A stretch of DNA of 64,000 bases, from NCBI GenBank assembly GCA_944470555.2, contig OX104132.1:18919755-18983754 (forward strand), read 5' to 3'. The notes beneath the pieces are model-generated. The model was not told where the DNA came from. It was given only the letters and a program-made list of their open reading frames with translations, and did not search any database. The DNA is from Heterobilharzia americana (lineage: Eukaryota > Platyhelminthes > Trematoda > Strigeidida > Schistosomatidae). Position numbers and translations under genes: made by a program. Of the stretch, positions 56,096 through 64,000 are shown one piece after another (the stretch's first letter is position 1; the number at the start of each line of letters is the position of its first letter).

Positions 56096-57021
56096 CTGCA
56101 GTTTTGTAGGCCGTTTAAAGCTGCAGTGGACGAAGTGGCGCCAGCCAGCGAAACGCCGGATTGGTAAACGTCAAAAGGCTTCAAGGAAGCATTTTCATGC
56201 GATGCCATAAGGATGTTCATCGCAGGCTACAGAATTGCAGAGGAGTTGCCTGGGGTCGTATGCAGTTATGTTTGAGAATAGTACCGATGAAATATCTCGT
56301 AATTCCAGTCCAACTGCTGCCCCGCAGAATTCTACTTACAATATGAGTAGAAAAAACAAGCAGCGGGCTACCAAGACACAAGGACGTTAATTATATGCGA
56401 ATTTAACTTATGCACATGATGTCACGCCAGCTATTAAATGTGTAGTGCACCTTCCTGGCACCAAAATACAACCAAGGCTAAAACTTAACCAAATAAACCT
56501 CTAGCTTGCTTCCAGATGCTTAGGGTGTTTTAAGTTTTGTTTTAACGAGCATGCATCCGGGCAGACTTGGAAGCCATTTTTGCGCTCCATTGTGCTGGTT
56601 ACCACGAACTTACTCCGAGTCCCTAGTTCAGCCTTACAAGCCAGATAAGTTGATTAAACTTTTCCCCCATTCATCACCATTACATTTACTTTAATTAAGT
56701 ATATAGCCTCTTCAAATACATTGCGTATCAGTTCTTTTGATTTGTGTTTTGTTGTCAGTACTTACACGTTAGGTAAAAAACTGCTTAAGTAGGTACTAGG
56801 GCACTTCAAGTTAAGTAGGGTTGATCAAACGTTATGGAATTGTAACACGCACCCCTACAAATGTATAGTCCTAAGTCTTATGTTTATATTCTTATTAAAA
56901 AATAACCCATCCACTGCGTTTTGGAAATGCTATTTTTGAGGGGCTATATCTGAGGATGTCGCCATTATTGGCTACAATAAGTGGGAGGTATAGATGAACA
57001 ACTTAATTAACAACGCAGTCC
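56096..57021. other. No gene recognised
   Basis: Short open frames on both strands lack motifs. Confidence 0.4.
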
Positions 57022-57024
57022 CAG

Positions 57025-57318
57025 TTGTCCCAGGGATGTAATACGGAAGAGTGTGGACTTACCGTTCAGGGTATGTCACCTCATACATTTAATGGGCCCA
57101 TTACACTGAGCGTTGTAGGACATAGTTGTGCTTCGCGCTGTATGTTGCGGAGTTTGCTGGATGATAAGAATCCCTATAACATACAAGTGAACTGGATGGT
57201 CGAGCTCGAAGCTCTGATGTCAAAGTTAAGATGTTTTCATATTCTCGAGTATTTAATCGGAAAGAAGTTAGCTCAGAGGGATGTTCTAAAAGATTTCATT
57301 TCAACACTGTACACTTGA
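57025..57318 (+). CDS. Hypothetical open frame, 97 codons
   Basis: A plus-strand frame of normal composition with SQGCNTEECGLTVQGMSPH, LSVVGHSCASRCMLRSLLD and LEYLIGKKLAQRDVLKDFIS. It has no ATG before the internal Met of GMSPH and sits just 5' of the old RTE copy. It could be a host exon or the upstream part of an unknown element. No family recognised. Confidence 0.25.
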   Translation: MSQGCNTEECGLTVQGMSPHTFNGPITLSVVGHSCASRCMLRSLLDDKNPYNIQVNWMVELEALMSKLRCFHILEYLIGKKLAQRDVLKDFISTLYT

Positions 57319-57420
57319 TTGCGAAGACTGTGGCAACCTTCTGGTGTGAACGGGCTTCCTAACTAGCTGTAAAGGAAATTTTATGTAAAATCTTGAAGAA
57401 AAACATAAGTTTAGTCTTGA

Positions 57421-60165
57421 GATGTCTCATCCAAAATGGTTGCAGATTAAGCGACGTACACGGAGACGCATGATCATGACCACATTCGTAGTGGCATAGA
57501 AGTACAGGAAGAGGACTGATCATGAGTGGAGAAGCACTCGATGAAATGATGAATGAGAACGGAGAACTGTTTGCGGACTTCTGCGCATTTAATGACTCGG
57601 TGGTTGGAGGGAGTGTGTGCAAACATAAGGGTATTCATGAAGTGACATGGATTCGATTTCACCAGATACCAGTCATACTGCAGTGAAAATCAGATCGACT
57701 ACATCTCAATGTGAAAAAAGTGGAGATACAGCCTACCACTGGATACAAGTTGAATGAGGGGAGCAGATGCAGGTTCACCCCACCAACTATCTAGTGCAAG
57801 GAACCTACTTTCAAACTCGAGTTGAAAGCCGCCATCGAAGCTAATGATAGACCACAGTTCAAGCTCAAGTTGAACACCCAGAACAGAAACTGAAGCGAAG
57901 GGCGAGACTGCAAATGACATCTTCACGCCAGACGGGCATCAGGAAAAAGTGAAAGATATTGGACAACATTCCCGAAGAAACCTGTGGGGAAGAACACTGG
58001 AAGTGTTTGAAAGTGATGTGGAAGGAAACCTGCATAACCGTGTTAGGAAGGAGGAATAAGAGGACGGAAAAGGAACGGAATGGATTTTGACGGACACATG
58101 GAAGCTGGTAGAGGAGGAGGAGGCAGACAAATATGGTGACGGTGAAACAAAAGATGAACCAGTACACTCCAGTGCGGGGATGAACAGTGAAGAGGGGAAC
58201 TGAATACAACCTACAAAACATTGCGCTGGACAAAGAAGTGCAGAAGAGTGCATGGAAATATAAGAGATACTTCCACGACACATTGGTAAGCGGAGCAGAA
58301 CAGGCTGCCTGTAGGAGAGACCTGGGAAGACGATATCAAATAACAAGGTGACTATCTGGAGGGGAAGAGATCCACACAGATGAAACTAATGACATATAGT
58401 GAAGGAAAGCTAGTCACCGGAGACGAGAAACAGGGGAAACGATGGGCTGACCACTTCAAAAAGCTCTCGAGTCGACTAACGCACGCAACTCGTCCGGAAA
58501 TATCACCAGCAACAGCAGAACTGCCGTCTAACACAAACTCTTCGACAAACGTGGGAGTCCTGGCCAGGCCAGGCCATAAAGTTGCTGAAATGCGGGAAAG
58601 TGGCAGGAACAAATTGAATTCCACCAGAAGCGCTAAAACAGACGCAGAGACAACAGCGTACACGCTCACACCACCGCTGCAGAAGGTTTGGAGGAAAGGA
58701 AAAGTGCCTGCCGAGTGAAAGAAGGGCTACATTATCAAACTTCCAAAGGAGGAAGACCTGAGTCTTTGCAAGAACAAGAACTGGTGTGGAATCATGCTCA
58801 ACCCGTGTCCACCCCAGGCTAAATGCTGCGCCGCATAATCCTGGAGATGCTAAAAATGTGCTGAATTCAAAATTGCAACCGGAACAGACTTCGTCCAGGA
58901 AGAACAAATCATGTGCTGACCAAATCGCAGCGCTACGCTAGGCGTCATCATGGAACGGAGTATACAATGGCAGTCAACTCTCTACCTCAACTTTGTCGAC
59001 TTTGAAAAGGCCTTCGACAGCGTCGACCGAGAAATAGTTTGGCAGCTGCTTCAACACTACGAAGTTCCACAAACTTTTTTAAAACCCCGTCCAACATCTA
59101 AATGAAGATGCCACGTGCCAATTAACTCACAGTGGAAGGCTCAGTGATGCTTTTGAAGCGAAGACAGGAGCAAGGCAGGGTTGCCGCCTACCATTGCCGA
59201 TGATCCTTCCGATTGTGGTGGACCGGATCGTGCAGCAAACCGCGAGGAGCTTCTGGAAGACGGGCACACGCTGCTTGACCGATGAAAAGACCCCAGAAGA
59301 TGTGGATTTCTCCGATGATGATTTACGTTTTGTCGCACAAACTAGAGGATCAACAGGCTAAAATTAATTAGCTGGCAGTATAGATGAGGGAGCGATGACA
59401 GGACCTCACGTGAATGTAGAGAAGACACAGGTGATGAAGATATCCAACCAACAAGACAAGCACCAACCACCATCAACGAGGGAAATCTAAAGGAAGTAGA
59501 CGCTTTTACCAACCTATTTGGGCAGCATCGTTTCAACTACAGGTGACACAGATGAGGACGTCGAAGCCGGGGTCGGAAAAGTGAGGCGGGTCTTCATCAA
59601 CCTGAAATCAGTGTGGAGATCTACTGAGCTCAACATAAAGCTTGAACAAGATGCAGATTTTCAACGCCAACGTCAAGTCAATGCTCCTACATGGTTCAGA
59701 AACTTGACGTGCCGCAAAAATCATTTCTAAGAGACTACAGACACACAACAACACCTGCCGTCTACCCCTACGCTTACTGGATGCTGAACATCGATCAGAT
59801 GGCCAGAATAATAAGAATACACAGCAAGGGACTCTGGTTTGCACCAACCCAGTCAAGGGCCCACCACCCAACAACTGTGCGGAAGAAAGTGGAGGTGGGT
59901 TGGATTGGACATAGACTGAGGGGACTGATTGGGGACATCACTCGCCGGGCCAGACCCTCCAGTGGAATCCGGAGGGGGACAACGAGTTGGACGTCTGAGT
60001 CAAGGATGACATGAGGGAGATCGTGCGAGGAAGAAATGAAAGCCAGTCAGCAGTCGTGAAGTCAGGTTGAAAAGATTGCAGAGAATAGGGGAAATGGCGA
60101 CGTGCTATTGAAGACCTATGTTCCACTAAGAACCCGAGGGACAAATAATATATATATACATATAT
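57421..60165 (+). mobile_element. RTE/SR2-like LINE, old degraded copy
   Basis: Collinear with 41780-44334 but 5' truncated and broken by many shifts. Recognisable parts: the endonuclease end (GRGLIMSGEALDEMMNEN near 57510), the linker with KQGKRWADHFKKLSSRL near 58430, RT entry NFVDFEKAFDSVDREI near 58990-59035, a damaged catalytic site near 59303 (FSDDDLRF), and the C-terminus (WIGHRLRGL near 59904). It ends GGGACAAATAATATATATAC near 60150. More diverged than the 41104 copy. Confidence 0.85.
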
Positions 60166-60675
60166 ACTTATACATGGGGAGTCATGAAACCATATCTGTT
60201 AATGTAGTTAATAAATAATGGTGGCGGTTATGGAAGAATTTACCATCAATGGAAACAAATATCTTTAGAAGATATGAACCTACAGAATATGCGACCCAGC
60301 ATACTAACCCCAACTGTGCGAATGCCACTAAACTTGGCCGGCGTACTCACACCAATATTCCATCCGGGGAGCTGTGGAACCGAAAATGCAAGTTTTCTCA
60401 CTGTATGTTACAGGCACTAAAATAATAAGACGAATTGTGTTGATCACTAAGTTCCTCCCAGAAAAAAAATCACTACGGGATTGAATATTGAAGTCTTTTT
60501 GTACTTCTTCAGCGGGTAAATTGGGACTTATATTGCAAACTGGAGAAGGCAAACAATTGAGATGAAAGATAGACATATGATTGGTACGTGCAAGGTCAAA
60601 ACGGATGCTATGCGATGCGCCTAATATTTAGCTTGTCAAAAATAACTTCTAACCCACATTTTATGAGACACTTAC
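60166..60675. other. No gene recognised
   Basis: It lies between two LINE copies. It may include the 3' UTR of the minus-strand LINE that follows. No motif seen. Confidence 0.4.
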
Positions 60676-63450
60676 TCAGGAGAGATGGAGATAGCTGGTG
60701 TGCGAAGTACCACTTCTAACTGTGAAAGGAAGTTGCTTCCGAATATCTCTGTATATCGGAGTAATGAAATTTGATCTACGCGTTGTGCTGCAAAAAGATA
60801 GTTTGAAAACCGGCCTGGTATCCAGGGTTGTACTTGGTAGGTGAGTGAAGCCTGAGGTCATTGTGGCGAAGGTATATAAATCCATCACTTAGCCTAAATG
60901 ATATTTAGCTCCAATTTCAGCCTCCTGGAACCAAAGCGGCTCCAGCTGAAACATGTCGGATTCTAGATAACAGGGAATGCTGGCGTCTTCGTTGACTAAT
61001 CTTTCAGTGAATCTTCCCCGTATACCTTCAGCATTACGACTGTCATTAGCCAAAGCACTGTCAACAATGGGGAGACAGAGTTCTAGTAGCGGGCGGATGC
61101 ATGGCTTATGCAACAAATTTTAGCACCCTGAAGTCTGGAGATATGAATCCAGGGAGTTTCGCCACTTCGGAGATAAATGTTACCTGTGGAGCTGAAATCC
61201 GGTGAGTGTTTCAAGTCCGGGTCTGCGAGAAGCGGTAAGACGAGTCGTCCAGTAAAGCAAAACATCCTGGTGGGATGTATTTGGAGTTCAACATTTCCCA
61301 TTCGTCAACAGTGAACTTCATTTTACGAGTGTGACACCAGCAATGAAGTCCACTGATATCACCTTGGATCTTTTGAATATACAAGGTACGCTGGAGTCAG
61401 ATGAATGGTACGGTATTTCGGTATCATCAGCGATTGGAAAAAGTTTACCGTGTGGTGAGGAGTCACAAATATCATTCAGATAAAAAAAAGAGACAACAGT
61501 GAACCAGGAGCACCACTTTGTACTACTGCACCGGTCATAATGAGCTGCTTAGAAGCATGGGTACTTATCTTGACTGCCCGTGAGTGACTACTTAGGATTG
61601 GGGCCACCCAGTTCAATAGTGAGTCGCGCGATTCATGTGATTGGATCTTCGATATTAGCAATTTGTGACTTACCATGTTGAAAACAATGTTGAGGTCGAA
61701 GCATACGATTACGACAGTCACACCGACATCTTTGAGCTGTATTACATGATGCGAAAGCTGAAGGTGACAGGTCATACTCGAACGTGACTCTAGAAAGCCG
61801 TGTTGGAAAAGGGTGGCATGTTCCTCCTGTAGTAGAAAGTGAGATGCTGTATTTGAGACAAGCTTTTCGAAGGCCCTTGGTATAACGGAAGTAGTATGTA
61901 TGAGCCCGTAGCTTGCAATGTTTGAATGGCGTCGTGACTTGTATCTACAGCTGATGACTATGGCCTTCCATGCCTCTAGGAGGCTCCCTATAGACAAGCA
62001 TGTATAAAATACCTCAAGGAGGACTGCTGGAACGTCGTTAACGAGATCACATCATGCTCCAGGCTGTCCGGACACTTTAGGTAGATAACGGCCCTACGAA
62101 CAGTATCTGGTGAGGTGACGTTTAAGGAGTTTACTGTTACAGAAGGAGACGGTGGTAAAGTAATTCTATCATCAAAGGCAGACAAATTTGAAAACTAGAT
62201 ATTTGTAGGCCCATAGAAATCAGTAGGATGACTGACAATATTCTTACCATCTTGGATTAGGAGCATGTCAAGTTTTCGCAAATTCAGTCGTTTCCAATAA
62301 AGCTTGCAGACGAAGCTAAGTTCAGAGTTAACGACAAGGGCACTTGTTTTGAGCAACCTTTCGCCTCTTTTTGTGATTTTGAGTGAAAGCTGCAAAGTTA
62401 ATGTCCATGACCTACCGCCGGCGAAGCTTACGTAGTTTGGTCCTTGTGCAGCTAAGAACAAAGTCTCTTGTACTGGGTTCGCCCTTCATTGTACGTTTAG
62501 GTAGTATTTGACCGGAACATACGGAGAGATAATTGTGAAGTGCTATAGGGGCAGCTTTAAAGTCACCGCATGAAATTAACGGATCCCAGTCTAAGCAACC
62601 CGTAAAGTTGGTAGATACTTCTCATCTGGGTCACTGAAAGCACATGACTGTCCTATCTCAAGGAGGGGGTCTTTTAGCATCATGTCTTCGCTTGGTGTAT
62701 AAAAGAATGACAGACTGCCGTGTACATAATTGGGTACAATATACTTAGTGAGTAATAAGTCTAGAACACCGTTGTCTCGAGCAGAGTTTGATCACTTCCT
62801 AAAAGCCACTGTATCTTGGCGGAGCACAAATCACCCTCGACCATCTTCACGAATGTAAACATCTCCCTAGATAATCTAGTAGGTAAATTTTAACGTGGAA
62901 GCATAGTGAAGGCTTTAGTTATTCTACCCAGTAACTTACTATTGTGGGTTGGGAAGCGATAAATCCATCCCAGCAGAAGAGTTGTATGGCTAGAAAGGTT
63001 TAGTGATACCCTCATGATATCGTTAATACTAACAATCGGGTCCGCGTGGCATGTGGCTTTATATCACGGCTCCACGCATATGATACATCCCCGCCACAAC
63101 CAACAGATATATTCATTTTGGAGGGTGAATATCCTTCACGTTAAAAGATATCATTCATTTCAGATATGAACAACCTTCAGTGATTGGTTGTGCTGCAGGA
63201 TGACATCAGTGGCGGGGATTTTATAGATGTAAGCCCGTTTACTGTGGACAGGGCCTTCATGAGATGTATGTTTGTATCAGCTGTCACACATCCGAACGCT
63301 TATCGCATCGTAGGGCAGTCGGTGACGATATGCAGACAATTTATTCTCATCTGGTGACGAAACGTCATCGACATCGAGAGCAGAGTTAGAGCAAATTCGT
63401 CGAGGGTCAAGGGCCGAAAAGTCAAAAATTAAGGGTTGGTGAAATCTGCA
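60676..63450 (-). mobile_element. CR1/jockey-like LINE, degraded
   Basis: In minus order: endonuclease remnants (about 63400-62500), then a linker LRKLDMLLIQDGKNIVSHP near 62270. The RT at 61997-61476 reads TSVIPRAFEKLVSNTASHF, VVIVCFDLNIVFNMVSHKLL and GAVVQSGAPGSLLSLFFI. The C-terminal region HKPCIRPLLELCLPIVDSAL near 61110-61050 and MFQLEPLWFQEAEIGAKY near 60960-60900 follows. Catalytic residues are changed and stops are frequent. Clade placement is approximate. Confidence 0.75.
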
Positions 63451-64000
63451 TCGGATGAGGAGTAGAGATGAAAGGTTGTGATGGGACAGGCTGCGGCGCT
63501 GTTAATCAACTAAATGCTAACATGGAGCTGCGGGCACTGTCCAAGTTTTGCTGAGATTTCCCACCATTATGGGCGCCTGGTAAGCATGTAAAGTTGCAAG
63601 CGGTTGCATGACTTGAATAAAACTTGGTATCCTGGTTGCAATGAAGCTGTTAACCCCAGGTTCAGTGTTTCTAAGCGACGTAGGCTGCCAGGGAGGATAC
63701 AATGACTTGGAGCGGTGCATTTATGGTTGCGACTGACTGGTGATCAACCAAGTGGCTTCAGGCCAATAGGTCTATCTCCTGTGCTGTTGGTTTTAGCCTC
63801 ATCATGGCATGTAAGGTCATAGTTTTACACCACTGGATATGGCGTTTTTGACTTCTCGGTGGTTTGCCTCGAAAGATATTGGCCCTACAAGATTTCGCAT
63901 TGACAGAAGAATATTAAGATGCTCTAAGAAATTTCGCGTCTATGTGATTAATGGTTCATGGAGTGCACAATGACTACAGAGAACGGTTTCCATATACATT
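63451..64000. other. Window end, no gene recognised
   Basis: A 67-codon minus-strand frame at 63517-63720 may continue the LINE (ORF1 or endonuclease start), but no motif supports it. Confidence 0.35.

Overview
The window looks like nuclear DNA of a blood fluke (Schistosoma or a close relative). It is AT-rich and intron-rich. It is packed with retroelement types known from schistosomes: RTE/SR2-like and CR1-like LINEs, Penelope-like elements with GIY-YIG endonucleases, and tRNA-headed SINEs. The SINEs include Smα-type repeats carrying hammerhead ribozymes. No prokaryotic or viral gene layout is present. The species was not determined.

The main content is one host gene on the minus strand that fills most of the first 47.5 kb: the unfolded-protein-response sensor IRE1 (ERN1). 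I rebuilt 13 coding exons, from the start codon and signal peptide at 47476 down to the middle of the kinase domain at 3252. Every splice junction is GT/AG and every reading phase agrees across the junctions (2425 coding bases, 808 codons plus one base). The exons cover the signal peptide, the ER-lumenal stress-sensing domain, one transmembrane helix, the kinase glycine loop, the catalytic lysine and the start of the C-lobe. The HRD and DFG motifs and the RNase domain must lie beyond position 1. The first four exons are separated by tiny introns (45, 40 and 33 nt). The later introns are kilobases long and full of transposable elements.

A small three-exon gene of unknown function lies on the plus strand at 46225-46830, antisense inside IRE1 intron 4.

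Repeat layout: fragments of one RTE-like LINE ('family A') occur at 1-1262, 1490-2690, 6540-9045, 26560-27200, 29925-32500, 39970-40925 and 45560-46140. A nearly full-length SR2/RTE-like LINE is at 41104-44334 and an older copy at 57421-60165. Penelope-like pieces are at 11515-12560, 15838-17600 (an inverted pair split by an RTE fragment), 18060-19400 and 35590-37130. From about 47560 to 54870 there are CR1-like LINEs on the minus strand; one is almost complete with a PHD-type zinc finger in ORF1, and its 3' end lies about 100 bp upstream of the IRE1 start codon. Another CR1/jockey-like LINE covers about 60676-63450.

The most unusual theme is hammerhead ribozymes. At least three sequence-distinct repeat families share the same plan: a tRNA-like Pol III head (A and B boxes) followed by a hammerhead fold with a very short, palindromic stem III. 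One pair at 10876-11009 lies in inverted orientation, and the copy at 19873-19918 keeps every conserved core base.
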